From Bradyrhizobium sp. WSM1417 (lineage in GTDB: Bacteria > Pseudomonadota > Alphaproteobacteria > Rhizobiales > Xanthobacteraceae): 64,000 nt of DNA. The translations under genes were made by a program, and so were the position numbers. Under the pieces are notes generated by a model, which searched no databases, was not told where the DNA came from, and saw nothing but the letters and a program-made list of their open reading frames with translations. The stretch covers positions 164,501-228,500 of the forward strand of contig NZ_KI911783.1 of the NCBI RefSeq assembly GCF_000515415.1, read 5' to 3'. This document shows positions 10,958 through 18,609 of the stretch, piece by piece (position 1 is the first letter of the stretch; each line of letters opens with the position of its first letter).

Positions 10958-12376
10958 CTACGCCACGGACATGTCGAGCGGCGGCGCGACATGGTCCGGC
11001 AGCGGACAGACGTAAGGCGTCTTGGCCGTCCGCTTCTCAAGGTCAGCCTTGGCAGCCTTGATCAGCTCCGGGTCCGTCAGCGCCTTGATGCCGATGCCGG
11101 CCATCGCCTTGGCGGCCTGCACCATGGCCTTGTGCGCATGGGCGCTCTTGCCCTGCGCGACCACCTGCCAGGTGTGGAAGGGTGTGCCGATTGCAACCGT
11201 GGGTGCGTGGACCTGCACGGTCGGCACCACCCAGCTCACGTCGCCGACGTCGGTCGAGCCGACCAGCGGATTGCGCTTCGCATCGAGTGGCACCAGGAAG
11301 TCAGCCAGCGGCCGGTCGGTCGGCTCCATGCCGATCGCGTAATAGACCGACTCGATGTCCTTGTCGCTCAGCGTCGCGCGGATCTCCGTGGCAAAGCCCT
11401 TGTCCGCGTCGTCGAAATGCGGCGGGCCGAGCTCTTCCATGACCCGGTGCAGCGCCTGCTCCAGCGGCGTGTTCGGCAGGATATTGGAGACCGCGGAGAT
11501 GATCTTCATCTCGACCTTGGTCTCGGTCATCAGCGCCGCGCCCTCCGCGATCTTGCTCACGCGTCCGACCAGCTCGTTCATGCCGGGCAGATCACGGGCG
11601 CGGATCGAATAGCGCACGCGCGCATGCGCCTGCACCACGTTCGGGGCGATGCCGCCGGTGTCGAGCAGCGCGTAGTGCACGCGCGCGTCGCTCGGCATGT
11701 GCTCGCGCATATAGTTCACGCCGACATTCATCAGCTCCACGGCGTCGAGCGCGGAACGGCCGAGATGGGGCGAGGCCGCCGCATGCGAGGTGCGGCCGGT
11801 GAAGATGAAATCGGCGCGGGTGTTGGCGAGTGACGGCGTCACCGCCACTTCCCAGAAGCTGTGTGGATGCCAGGTGATGGCGATGTCGGCGTCTTCGAAT
11901 GCGCCGGAGCGCACCATGAAGGCTTTCGCCGCGCCGCCCTCCTCCGCGGGGCAGCCGTAGTAGCGCACGCGGCCCGGCACCTTGTTCTCGGCAAGCCAGT
12001 CCTTCACCGCCGTCGCGGCGAGGAGAGCTGCGGAACCGAGCAGATTGTGACCGCAGCCATGGCCGTGGCCGCCGGTCTCGACCGGACGATGCTCCGCGAC
12101 GCCCGCCTCCTGGCTGAGGCCCGGCAGCGCATCATATTCCCCCATGAAGGCAATGACCGGTCCGCCCTCGCCCCATTCGCCCATCACCGCGGTCGGAATG
12201 CCCGCGACCTGCTCGGTGATGCGAAAACCCTGATGACGCAACTCGGCGAGATGTTCTGCGGCGGACCGCGCCTCGGTGTAGCAGACTTCGGGCATGCCCC
12301 AGACCTTGTCACTGAGGTCGATGAAACGTGCCTTGATCGTGTCGATGCCACGCCAGATGTCGCTGCGGTTGTCCAT
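10958..12376 (-). CDS. M20 family amidohydrolase (AbgB / p-aminobenzoyl-glutamate hydrolase-like)
   Basis: The 472-residue product is a metal-dependent amidohydrolase. It contains the metal ligands HGHGCGHN (about 104-111) and the catalytic PAEEGG (144-149), followed by a dimerisation domain insert (RADFIFTGRTSHAAASPHLG) and the last metal-site region STDVGDVSWVVP. Conservation of CGHN and EEGG places it with AbgB-like and indole-acetyl-amino-acid hydrolases. The ATG at 12376 gives the expected N-terminus; an in-frame ATG at 12430 is possible. It lies 261 bases upstream of, and co-directional with, the ABC importer, suggesting it cleaves an amide substrate that the importer brings in. Confidence 0.88.
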   Translation of the reverse strand: MDNRSDIWRGIDTIKARFIDLSDKVWGMPEVCYTEARSAAEHLAELRHQGFRITEQVAGIPTAVMGEWGEGGPVIAFMGEYDALPGLSQEAGVAEHRPVETGGHGHGCGHNLLGSAALLAATAVKDWLAENKVPGRVRYYGCPAEEGGAAKAFMVRSGAFEDADIAITWHPHSFWEVAVTPSLANTRADFIFTGRTSHAAASPHLGRSALDAVELMNVGVNYMREHMPSDARVHYALLDTGGIAPNVVQAHARVRYSIRARDLPGMNELVGRVSKIAEGAALMTETKVEMKIISAVSNILPNTPLEQALHRVMEELGPPHFDDADKGFATEIRATLSDKDIESVYYAIGMEPTDRPLADFLVPLDAKRNPLVGSTDVGDVSWVVPTVQVHAPTVAIGTPFHTWQVVAQGKSAHAHKAMVQAAKAMAGIGIKALTDPELIKAAKADLEKRTAKTPYVCPLPDHVAPPLDMSVA

Positions 12377-12659
12377 GCTTCGGTCCGTGATCCCTGGGTC
12401 AAACGAAGCGGCAATGGTTAGCAGCTTCATTGTACGGCGCCTAGCACCTCGCCGGACAGCAGCCATGCGGTCAATGCCGGAGAGCCGCCCGACCGACCGT
12501 GCATAACCGGTCCTGTGCCTTTCAAAGATTTCACACGGCGTTCTCTGGAATAGTTAGGAACGAGGCTTTCAAGACGGCCTCCTCCGGCCTAAATTATGCG
12601 TGCTTCGTGCGTCGTTCCGCTAGCCACGGCGGAGCGATGCTCTCAGCCAGGAGAACTCC

Positions 12660-13631
12660 ATGCCCGCCCTGACCGAATGGAGAGTGCCGCCGGCCAATCA
12701 GCCGCGTGCGAGCGATTACGCTTTCGATCTCGACCACGCGCTCGCCTCCGTCGTCGGCCTGCACGCCATCATCCCGCCGGACGCCTTCAGTGCCGAGACA
12801 CTGGGCACCGAACGCGCCGGCAACGGCGTTGTGATCGACGACGGGCTGGTGCTCACCATCGGTTACCTCATCACCGAAGCGGAGTCCGTGTGGCTGCATG
12901 TCGGAGACGGGCGCGTGGTGGAGGGACATGTGCTCGGCTTCGATGCCGTTACTGGCTTTGGCCTGGTGCAGGCGCTCGGCCAGCTCGACGTCGCCCCCTT
13001 GCCGCTCGGTGTCTCGGCCGAGACCCGGCTCGGCGACCGCGTCGTGGTCGGCGGCGCCGGGGGACGCACGCGTTCGGTCGCGAGCCAGATCGTGGCCAAG
13101 CAGGAATTCGCCGGCTACTGGGAATATCTGCTGGACGAGGCCATCTTCACCCATCCCGCGCACCCGAATTGGGGCGGCACGGCGCTCCTCAACGAGCGTG
13201 GCGAGCTGATCGGCATCGGCTCGCTCCAGCTCGAACGCGAGCGCGACGGCAAGGCCGAGCACGTCAACATGATCGTGCCGATCGACCTGTTGAAGCCGAT
13301 CCTCGACGATCTGCGCAAGTTCGGCCGCGTCAACAAGCCGGCACGGCCATGGCTCGGACTCTTTTCGACCGAGATCGACAACCGCGTGGTGGTGATCGGA
13401 ATCTCCGCCAATGGTCCCGCCGCCCGCGCCGAGCTCAAGACCGGCGACGTCATCCTCGCGGTCGACGGCGAGAAGGTCACAAGCCAGACCGGCTTCTACA
13501 AGAAGCTGTGGGGCCTCGGCGCCGCCGGCGTCGACGTACCGCTGACGGTACATCATGAAGGCGTCACCTTCGACGTCACGGTGACCTCGACCGATCGCTT
13601 CAAGCTCTTGAAGGCGCCGAAGCTGCACTGA
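12660..13631 (+). CDS. HtrA/DegP-like trypsin-fold protein with PDZ domain, catalytic triad lost
   Basis: The 323-residue product follows the HtrA plan: trypsin-fold domain (about 45-215), then a PDZ domain (about 230-310, with PWLGLFS, ANGPAARAELKTGDVILAVDG). All three catalytic positions differ from active HtrA. His of the TNxHV motif is Tyr (VLTIGYLI, Tyr69). Asp of SDIAL is Gly (TGFGL, near 99). Ser of GNSGGAL is Trp (PNWGGTAL, Trp171). It has no signal peptide, so it is probably cytosolic and may bind peptides or partners rather than cut. An ATG at 12660 with CAGGAG upstream is the start. It lies 28 bases before the esterase gene, likely one operon. Confidence 0.85.
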   Translation: MPALTEWRVPPANQPRASDYAFDLDHALASVVGLHAIIPPDAFSAETLGTERAGNGVVIDDGLVLTIGYLITEAESVWLHVGDGRVVEGHVLGFDAVTGFGLVQALGQLDVAPLPLGVSAETRLGDRVVVGGAGGRTRSVASQIVAKQEFAGYWEYLLDEAIFTHPAHPNWGGTALLNERGELIGIGSLQLERERDGKAEHVNMIVPIDLLKPILDDLRKFGRVNKPARPWLGLFSTEIDNRVVVIGISANGPAARAELKTGDVILAVDGEKVTSQTGFYKKLWGLGAAGVDVPLTVHHEGVTFDVTVTSTDRFKLLKAPKLH

Positions 13632-13659
13632 CAAGGCGAACTGACGCAGGGAAACGACG

Positions 13660-14730
13660 ATGAGCGAGGCCGTCGTTGACGACATCGTGGCCGTGATGCC
13701 GCCGCTGCTCAATGCGCTGGAAGCGCTCGCCTTCTTTCAGCGCAACCTGCACCCGCCGGCCTTCGGCTCCGTGATGAACGCGATCGGCGCTCCCGACGAG
13801 GCGCTGCAAACGGCGCGCGCGGCAATCGGAGAATGGCCGGAGCAGTTCACCGGACTGCGCGAGCGGCTCGATCGTGCCTGCGACGAAACGCTCGCCGCCT
13901 TTGCCAGCCTGCGCGAGGTCGAGCGTGGCAATGGCGACCTCGTCGCGGTCTTCCGCGCGCTACGTCATGTGCCGCGCGCGCAGGAGGCGCTCTATCCGCT
14001 GGCCGTGCAGTTTCCGCCGGTCAGCAGCTTCTTCCTCAACGCCGCCATGCGCGAGAATGCCGACCTGTTGTCGCGGCTCGAAGTCGGCGCGGACGCGCAC
14101 ACCGGCATCATCCACGATCACAACGAGCCCGGCAGCCGCGGCGGCTTTTCGGTCTACGTGCCCGAATATCATACGCCCGATCGCGCCATGCCGCTGGTGG
14201 TGGCGCTGCATGGCGGCAGCGGCAACGGCCGCGGTTTTCTGTGGAGCTGGCTACGCGACGCCCGCAGTCTTGGTGCGATCTTGGTGGCGCCGACCGCGAC
14301 CGGCCCGACCTGGGCCCTGATGGGTGACGATTCCGACACGCCCAATCTCATGCGCATTCTCGAAACCGTGCGCAGCCGCTGGACCATCGACGCCTCGCGC
14401 ATGCTGCTGACAGGCATGAGCGACGGCGGCACCTTCTGCTATGTCACCGGGCTCGACGGCGCCTCGCCATTCACGCATCTCGCGCCGGTCTCGGCGACCT
14501 TCCATCCGCTGATGGCAGAGATGGCCGACGCCACGCGCCTGCAGGGCCTGCCGATCTTCGTCACGCACGGCAAGCTCGACTGGATGTTTCCGGTGCAGAC
14601 CGCGCGGCAGACGCAGGCAGCCCTCGCCGCCGCCGGCGCGAATGTCACCTATCGCGAGATCGACGACCTCAGCCACACCTATCCGCGCGAGATCAACGCG
14701 GAGCTGGTGCAGTGGCTGAATGGAGAATGA
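13660..14730 (+). CDS. alpha/beta hydrolase, phospholipase/carboxylesterase-like
   Basis: The 356-residue protein has an N-terminal helical region of about 160 residues not typical of the family, then an alpha/beta-hydrolase domain with LVVALHGGSGNG as oxyanion-loop region. Its nucleophile is Ser in GMSDGG (near residue 254), the acid is Asp in HGKLDWMFP (near 308) and His is in LSHTYPRE (near 340). This fits the phospholipase/carboxylesterase (LpqC/YpfH-like) group. It follows the protease-like gene by 28 bases in the same direction, suggesting co-transcription. The substrate is unknown; the N-terminal helical extension might regulate access or dimerisation. Confidence 0.85.
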   Translation: MSEAVVDDIVAVMPPLLNALEALAFFQRNLHPPAFGSVMNAIGAPDEALQTARAAIGEWPEQFTGLRERLDRACDETLAAFASLREVERGNGDLVAVFRALRHVPRAQEALYPLAVQFPPVSSFFLNAAMRENADLLSRLEVGADAHTGIIHDHNEPGSRGGFSVYVPEYHTPDRAMPLVVALHGGSGNGRGFLWSWLRDARSLGAILVAPTATGPTWALMGDDSDTPNLMRILETVRSRWTIDASRMLLTGMSDGGTFCYVTGLDGASPFTHLAPVSATFHPLMAEMADATRLQGLPIFVTHGKLDWMFPVQTARQTQAALAAAGANVTYREIDDLSHTYPREINAELVQWLNGE

Positions 14731-14762
14731 ACAACCTCTCCTTACCTGCGCCGCACTGTCGC

Positions 14763-14787
14763 GGAACAATCGATCCGGGTCGACGTT
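14763..14787 (+). promoter_or_regulatory. EcfG-type general stress promoter upstream of small membrane protein
   Basis: GGAAC (14763-14767), a 16-base spacer and CGTT (14784-14787) fit the GGAAC-N16/17-CGTT consensus for EcfG-class sigma factors. The -10 element lies about 25 bases before the ATG at 14813, with GGAGG in between, so the transcript would have a leader of roughly 20 bases. The position in the intergenic gap after the esterase gene supports a real promoter. Confidence 0.62.
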
Positions 14788-14812
14788 ATCGCCCGTCATT
14801 GGAGGTTTCGCG

Positions 14813-15019
14813 ATGCGGATGTTTCTTGGAATGATTTTGGGCGCGCTGCTGCTCGGCTGCGGCGTGTATGTCTATGACTCCATGCAGACGTCGTCGGTTG
14901 CTAATGGCGAGGTCGCGACGACCAATCGCACCATCGTGAACTGGGATGTCGCGAAAGCCGACTGGGACGCGCTGCGCGATCGCGCGCACAAGGACTGGGT
15001 CCGCATCTCCTCGAAGTAA
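14813..15019 (+). CDS. small membrane-anchored protein, unknown function
   Basis: The 68-residue product starts at the ATG at 14813 behind GGAGG (14801-14805). One N-terminal hydrophobic helix (MFLGMILGALLLGCGVYVY) anchors it in the inner membrane, and the 45-residue polar tail (VNWDVAKADWDALRDRAHKDW) has tandem DW segments and would lie in the periplasm. I do not recognise the family beyond hypothetical proteins of Bradyrhizobium type. The EcfG-type promoter directly upstream predicts induction by general stress, and a hairpin terminator at 15044-15073 closes the transcript, so it is likely a single-gene stress unit. Confidence 0.75.
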   Translation: MRMFLGMILGALLLGCGVYVYDSMQTSSVANGEVATTNRTIVNWDVAKADWDALRDRAHKDWVRISSK

Positions 15020-15043
15020 CGACGTGGTATCATGAATGAAATG

Positions 15044-15073
15044 AGGCGCCGTCGCGGGTCCGCGGCGGCGCCT
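15044..15073 (+). terminator. hairpin terminator after small membrane protein
   Basis: A 13-base arm AGGCGCCGTCGCG (15044-15056) and its complement at 15061-15073 (one G-U pair) enclose a GGTC loop, followed by a short T-containing tail. It lies between the converging small-protein gene and the DsbA-like gene, so it may serve both. Confidence 0.6.
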
Positions 15074-15101
15074 TCGTATTGCGCGGTGAATATCGCTCGG
15101 C

Positions 15102-15773
15102 TCAGTTCATCTTGGCCTTGCGGGCGTCGGCGATGACCTGCTCGAACTCGTTCATGCTGAGCACGCCCGGCACGCGGTACTTGCCGACGATGAAGGACGG
15201 CGTGCCGCGGAAACCGAAGGCTTCGGCCTGCTCGTTGTTGCGCTTGAGCAGGGCGTCGATGTCCTTGGCGTGGTCGGCGAGATCGCGCTTCAACCGATCC
15301 ATGTCGACGCCGGCGGCCGCGAGCAACTCGTTGATGCGTGGCTCGGTCAGGCGCGAGCTGACGCCCATCATGGCGTCATGGGCCTGGTGGTACTTGTCCT
15401 GGAATTTCGCCGCGAGCGCGGTCCGCGCCGCCGTGACTGAGACCGGCCCGAGTATCGGCCAGTCCTTCATCACCAGCCTGACCTTGCCGTCGTCCTGGAC
15501 GACCTGACGCAACTCGGGCTCGAGCTTGCGGCAATAGGGGCAGTTATAGTCGGACCATTCGATAATACTGATATTCCCGTCGGGATTACCGGCGACGGGA
15601 ATATCCGGGTCGCGCAGCACCTTGGCTTCGGTCAGCACTTCGTCATCGTCGGCCGCCGCGCGCGCCGCGGTGATCCCACCCGCGACAAGGGCGCCCGCTC
15701 CAATCAGCGTCAGCGCCGCGCGCCGCGTCGGCACAAGGGCTTTATTCCTGAATCCAGCCATATCTCGTTCCAT
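15102..15773 (-). CDS. DsbA-family thiol:disulfide oxidoreductase
   Basis: The 223-residue protein has an N-terminal export leader with an Arg pair (PTRRAALTLIGAGALVAGG, ending near ARA) and a thioredoxin-fold DsbA domain. The active site is CPYC (Cys78 and Cys81) after EWSDYN, and the cis-Pro loop is RGTPSFIVG. It belongs to the DsbA/Com1-like group of exported oxidoreductases in alphaproteobacteria, acting on cysteines in periplasmic proteins. A second in-frame ATG at 15761 is an equally plausible start. DsbB is encoded about 5 kb away, and several paired-Cys secreted proteins nearby are potential clients. Confidence 0.9.
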   Translation of the reverse strand: MERDMAGFRNKALVPTRRAALTLIGAGALVAGGITAARAAADDDEVLTEAKVLRDPDIPVAGNPDGNISIIEWSDYNCPYCRKLEPELRQVVQDDGKVRLVMKDWPILGPVSVTAARTALAAKFQDKYHQAHDAMMGVSSRLTEPRINELLAAAGVDMDRLKRDLADHAKDIDALLKRNNEQAEAFGFRGTPSFIVGKYRVPGVLSMNEFEQVIADARKAKMN

Positions 15774-15848
15774 TTCGGTCCCATCTCCGTCGATACGGTT
15801 CGAGAATGGGAATTGCTACAGCTCATATAGAGTGTCGCGGCGCCGATG

Positions 15849-16571
15849 TCATCGCACCAGCAGCGTGACCGCCAAGGGTACCAGGAAGGAGGTCACCAAG
15901 GCGTTCAGGCTCATGGCGATCCCGGAGAAGACGCCGGCGATCTCGTCGACCTGGAACGCTCGCGCGGTACCGATCCCGTGCGCGGCAAGGCCGGCGGCAA
16001 AGCCGCGGGCGCGGAAATCGCTGATGCCGGTGCGGTTCATCAGCGGCGTCACGATGATCGCGCCCATAATGCCCGTAAGGATGACCGCAACCGCAGCCAG
16101 CGAGGGATCGGCGTGCAGCGATTCGGCGATGCCCATGGCAACGCCGGCCGTGACGGATTTCGGCGCGAGCGACAAAACCACTTCGCGCGGCAGACTGGCA
16201 AGCTGGGCCAACAACACCACGGACACCACGGCCGTGACCGATCCCGCGACCAGCGCCACCAGCATCGGCACGATCGAGGCGACGACGCGCTTGCGGTTCT
16301 CGTAGAGGGGAACAGCCAGCGCGACCGTCGCGGGCCCCAAAAGGAAATGCACGAACTGCGCGCCGGCGAAATAGGTCGTGTAGGAGGTGCCGGTTAGCAG
16401 CAGGAACGCGCCGACGATCCACATCGCATGCAGCACGGGATTGGCGAGAGGATGACGCCGCGTCGCCAGCGACACCGCGTCCGTGCTCGCATAGACCAGC
16501 AGCGTCACCGTCAGCCAAAGCAATGGCGACTGCGAGAGATAGACCCAGAGCGAGAACGGATTGTCCTTCAT
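15849..16571 (-). CDS. lrgB: LrgB/CidB family integral membrane protein
   Basis: The 240-residue protein has about seven membrane helices and the conserved LrgB motifs SLAPKSVTAGVAMGIAESL and HGIGTARAFQ (the AxHGxGTA region). LrgB partners with LrgA-type proteins; in Gram-positives the pair affects murein hydrolase export and autolysis, and in other bacteria relatives are linked to transport of pyruvate or glycolate. The start overlaps the stop of the lrgA-like gene by four bases (ATGA), so the pair is coupled. The precise transport substrate here cannot be inferred. Confidence 0.9.
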   Translation of the reverse strand: MKDNPFSLWVYLSQSPLLWLTVTLLVYASTDAVSLATRRHPLANPVLHAMWIVGAFLLLTGTSYTTYFAGAQFVHFLLGPATVALAVPLYENRKRVVASIVPMLVALVAGSVTAVVSVVLLAQLASLPREVVLSLAPKSVTAGVAMGIAESLHADPSLAAVAVILTGIMGAIIVTPLMNRTGISDFRARGFAAGLAAHGIGTARAFQVDEIAGVFSGIAMSLNALVTSFLVPLAVTLLVR

Positions 16572-16951
16572 CGCGCGTCCTGTTGCCTCAACAGGCGGCT
16601 GACCAGGCGGAAGGTGAGTACGGTTGCGAGCAGGGTGACGACCACCGACAGCGCGAGCACGAGGATGATGGCGATGCCGTGGGACGCGAGCAGATCGAGC
16701 TTCTGCACGACACCGACCCCGGCCGGCACGAACAGCAGCGACAGATGCGCCAACAGACCCTTGCTCGCCGTCTCGACGCCATCATCACACAGCGGCCCGC
16801 GCGCGAGAAGCGCAAAGCGGTCGCGCGCGAGCAGCAGGATGAGGAGCAGCAAGAGGCCAAGCACCGGGCCCGGCATCGGCAGGCTGAGGCTGCGCACGAC
16901 GGCTTCGCCGATCAACTGGCAGAGAAGAATTAGACCAAGGCTTGCAAGCAT
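16568..16951 (-). CDS. LrgA/CidA family holin-like membrane protein
   Basis: The 127-residue product begins at the ATG at 16951 with LGLILLCQLIGEAVVRSLSL, followed by MPGPVLGLLLLL, the family's PGP-containing motif. Four membrane helices and the segment HLSLLFVPAGVGVV complete the match to LrgA/CidA. No clear Shine-Dalgarno sequence is visible, and the longer frame upstream has Arg/Asp-rich non-homologous residues, so I reject it. It forms a two-gene unit with lrgB. Confidence 0.85.
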   Translation of the reverse strand: MLASLGLILLCQLIGEAVVRSLSLPMPGPVLGLLLLLILLLARDRFALLARGPLCDDGVETASKGLLAHLSLLFVPAGVGVVQKLDLLASHGIAIILVLALSVVVTLLATVLTFRLVSRLLRQQDAR

Positions 16952-16995
16952 GACCGGAGTATCAGGGGATGCGTCGGCGGTCTTGTCAATCGCCG

Positions 16996-17472
16996 CTATG
17001 CAGCGCTCGTGCGCGGCTCCTGCGCAGCCGCAACGCGCGGCAGCATCGCCATCATCGTTCCGGTCATCGTGGCGATCAAGGTGACCTTGCCCTCGTGCTC
17101 GGCAAACGCCCTGGCCTCGCAAAAGGTCAGCGTGCGGCCGGGCTTGACCACTCGGGCCTTGAAGACGAAACGCTCGCCCCGTGCCGGCGCGAGCAGCGTG
17201 GTCTTGAACTCGACGGTGAGGATATCGGCCTCGCGGGGCATCAGGGTGAAGGCGGCGACACCACAGGCATTGTCGAGGCCCGCGGTAATGATGCCGGCGT
17301 GGACAAAGCCGTTCTGCTGTGTGAGGGCCGGCGAATGCAGCATGGCCAGTTCAGCCTCGCCCGGCGCAAGGCGGACGATCACGATGCCGAGCGTGTGCAT
17401 TGCCGGCTGGCGATCGAACATGGCGACGGCAGCCGCGCGATAGCCCGGGTTCTTCGGCTCGTATGCGGCCAT
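16996..17472 (-). CDS. PaaI-like hotdog-fold thioesterase
   Basis: The 158-residue protein is a hotdog-fold acyl-CoA thioesterase of the PaaI/YigI type. The segment SPALTQQNGFVHAGIITAGL contains the conserved H-G motif on the long helix (Asn and His-Ala-Gly), and VEFKTTLLAPARGERF is the typical central strand. These enzymes hydrolyse aromatic or medium-chain acyl-CoAs. It starts four bases after the stop of the neighbouring 4HBT-type thioesterase gene, so the two form a unit controlled from the TetR intergenic region. Confidence 0.88.
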   Translation of the reverse strand: MAAYEPKNPGYRAAAVAMFDRQPAMHTLGIVIVRLAPGEAELAMLHSPALTQQNGFVHAGIITAGLDNACGVAAFTLMPREADILTVEFKTTLLAPARGERFVFKARVVKPGRTLTFCEARAFAEHEGKVTLIATMTGTMMAMLPRVAAAQEPRTSAA

Positions 17473-17475
17473 GAC

Positions 17476-17904
17476 TCAGGCCTCCGCCGGCTCGGCGAGA
17501 TGCCTCAAGGCGATCTCGCGAATGGCATCCGTGAACGGCACCGATTTGCGCTGGCTACGGTCCATGTGCACGCCCGTGATCTCGCAGAACGCGGCGATCT
17601 CGCCGGTCTCAGCATTGGTCATGTCGTGCCGGAAGCGGATCGATTTGTCGCGGATCTCGAGCAGGCGACTGCGGATCTCGACGATGTCGCCGGCGAGCAG
17701 CTCGCGCTTGTAGGTGATGTTCTGCTGCACGGCGGCCATGCCGCAGCCGGAGCCGCGCAGATAGCTCGGCGTCAGCCCGAGGCGGGCGAACAGATTCCAG
17801 TTGGCCTCGTCGAATTTGCCGACATACCACATGATGTTCATGTGACCGACGTGATCGCACTGCCACGGATAGACAGTGCCGCGATAGGTCGCCTCCTGCT
17901 CCAT
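17476..17904 (-). CDS. 4-hydroxybenzoyl-CoA thioesterase-family acyl-CoA thioesterase
   Basis: The 142-residue product is a 4HBT/YbgC-class hotdog thioesterase. The catalytic motif is in WQCDHVGHMNIMWYVGKFDEA, where the Asp and His near residues 14-18 are the family active-site region. The ATG at 17904 has AGGGAGA upstream; an extended frame to 17958 is not needed. It is transcribed divergently from a TetR gene, with two dyad operators between them, and heads a two-thioesterase unit. A role in removing an acyl-CoA whose ligand is sensed by the TetR protein is a reasonable inference. Confidence 0.88.
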   Translation of the reverse strand: MEQEATYRGTVYPWQCDHVGHMNIMWYVGKFDEANWNLFARLGLTPSYLRGSGCGMAAVQQNITYKRELLAGDIVEIRSRLLEIRDKSIRFRHDMTNAETGEIAAFCEITGVHMDRSQRKSVPFTDAIREIALRHLAEPAEA

Positions 17905-17939
17905 CGCAATTCTCCCTGGCCTTTTCTGGCTTTGATTGC

Positions 17940-17957
17940 TGATACGGTAGCGTATCA
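17940..17957. promoter_or_regulatory. putative TetR operator dyad 1
   Basis: TGATACG (17940-17946), a four-base centre and CGTATCA (17951-17957) form a perfect 7-4-7 inverted repeat. It lies in the 109-bp gap between the thioesterase gene (minus strand) and the TetR gene (plus strand), where TetR-family regulators usually bind their own operators. Confidence 0.65.
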
Positions 17958-17976
17958 ACCTCCTCCCGCGTTAGCA

Positions 17977-17990
17977 ATACGGCACCGTAT
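17977..17990. promoter_or_regulatory. putative TetR operator dyad 2
   Basis: ATACG (17977-17981), a four-base centre and CGTAT (17986-17990) repeat the core of dyad 1 with the same spacing; the right side continues as CGTATCAA as in dyad 1. The centres are 35 bases apart. It lies 24 bases before the TetR start codon, a position suited to autorepression. Confidence 0.6.
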
Positions 17991-18013
17991 CAACAATCGG
18001 CGAGGCTGCCTGC

Positions 18014-18562
18014 ATGAGTGACGGCAAAGGCGATGTCTGGGTCGAGGCGGGGTTCACCGAGCTCGCCCGATCGGGGGTCGAGGGGGTGCGGGTCGAGGTG
18101 CTCGCCAAGAATTTGGGCGTCACCAAGGGCGGGTTCTACCGCCGCTTCGCCGACCGTGCCGCGCTGCTCGGTGCCATGCTGGAACGCTGGCGCGAGGGGC
18201 GCTCAACGGCGATCGCACAGCAGACGAGTCTCGATGGCCAAGAGCCCCGTGAACGGCTGAGGGCAGTGATCCAGCTCTATTCGGAGCGGCTCAATCCGGA
18301 CGGGATGGCAATCGAGCTTGCGATCCGGCAATGGGCCCGCTCGGACGATGGCGCCGCGGCAGCGGTGGCGAACGTGGACGCGGCGCGGTTGAAGCACGTC
18401 GCCGAACTCTATCGCGCGACCGGCCTCGAGACCGAGGCAGCCGAAGCGCAGGCCTTCCTGTTCTACTGCTTCATCTTCGGCCAGAGCCTGCTGTTCGTCG
18501 AGCGCGGCCCGCGCAAGCGATCGCAGCTCGTGGCGAAATCGGCCGAGAAGCTACTGGATTAA
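18014..18562 (+). CDS. TetR/AcrR-family transcriptional regulator
   Basis: The 182-residue protein has the N-terminal TetR helix-turn-helix (GVRVEVLAKNLGVTKGGFYRRFADRAAL, roughly residues 23-51, with the typical KGxFYxxF core). A helical ligand-binding domain follows (ELYRATGLETEAAEAQAFLFYCF). It is divergent from two acyl-CoA thioesterase genes, and two dyads with an ATACG-N4-CGTAT core separate them. It probably represses both itself and the thioesterases until an acyl or aromatic ligand binds. A strong hairpin follows the stop codon. Confidence 0.9.
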   Translation: MSDGKGDVWVEAGFTELARSGVEGVRVEVLAKNLGVTKGGFYRRFADRAALLGAMLERWREGRSTAIAQQTSLDGQEPRERLRAVIQLYSERLNPDGMAIELAIRQWARSDDGAAAAVANVDAARLKHVAELYRATGLETEAAEAQAFLFYCFIFGQSLLFVERGPRKRSQLVAKSAEKLLD

Positions 18563-18567
18563 AGCAA

Positions 18568-18592
18568 GAGGCCGGAGCTTGGCTCCGGCCTC
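18568..18592. terminator. bidirectional hairpin between converging genes
   Basis: GAGGCCGGAGC (18568-18578) and its exact complement (18582-18592) form an 11-bp stem with a three-base loop, six bases after the TetR stop codon. There is no long T-run, so its efficiency is uncertain. It separates the TetR gene from the converging secreted-protein gene. Confidence 0.6.
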
Positions 18593-18609
18593 TGCGTCGT
18601 CTTGAAGCG

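Noticed and set aside
12558..12580. GGAAC upstream of the HtrA-like gene as a possible EcfG promoter
   Set aside because: No CGTT (or close variant) follows at 16 or 17 bases.
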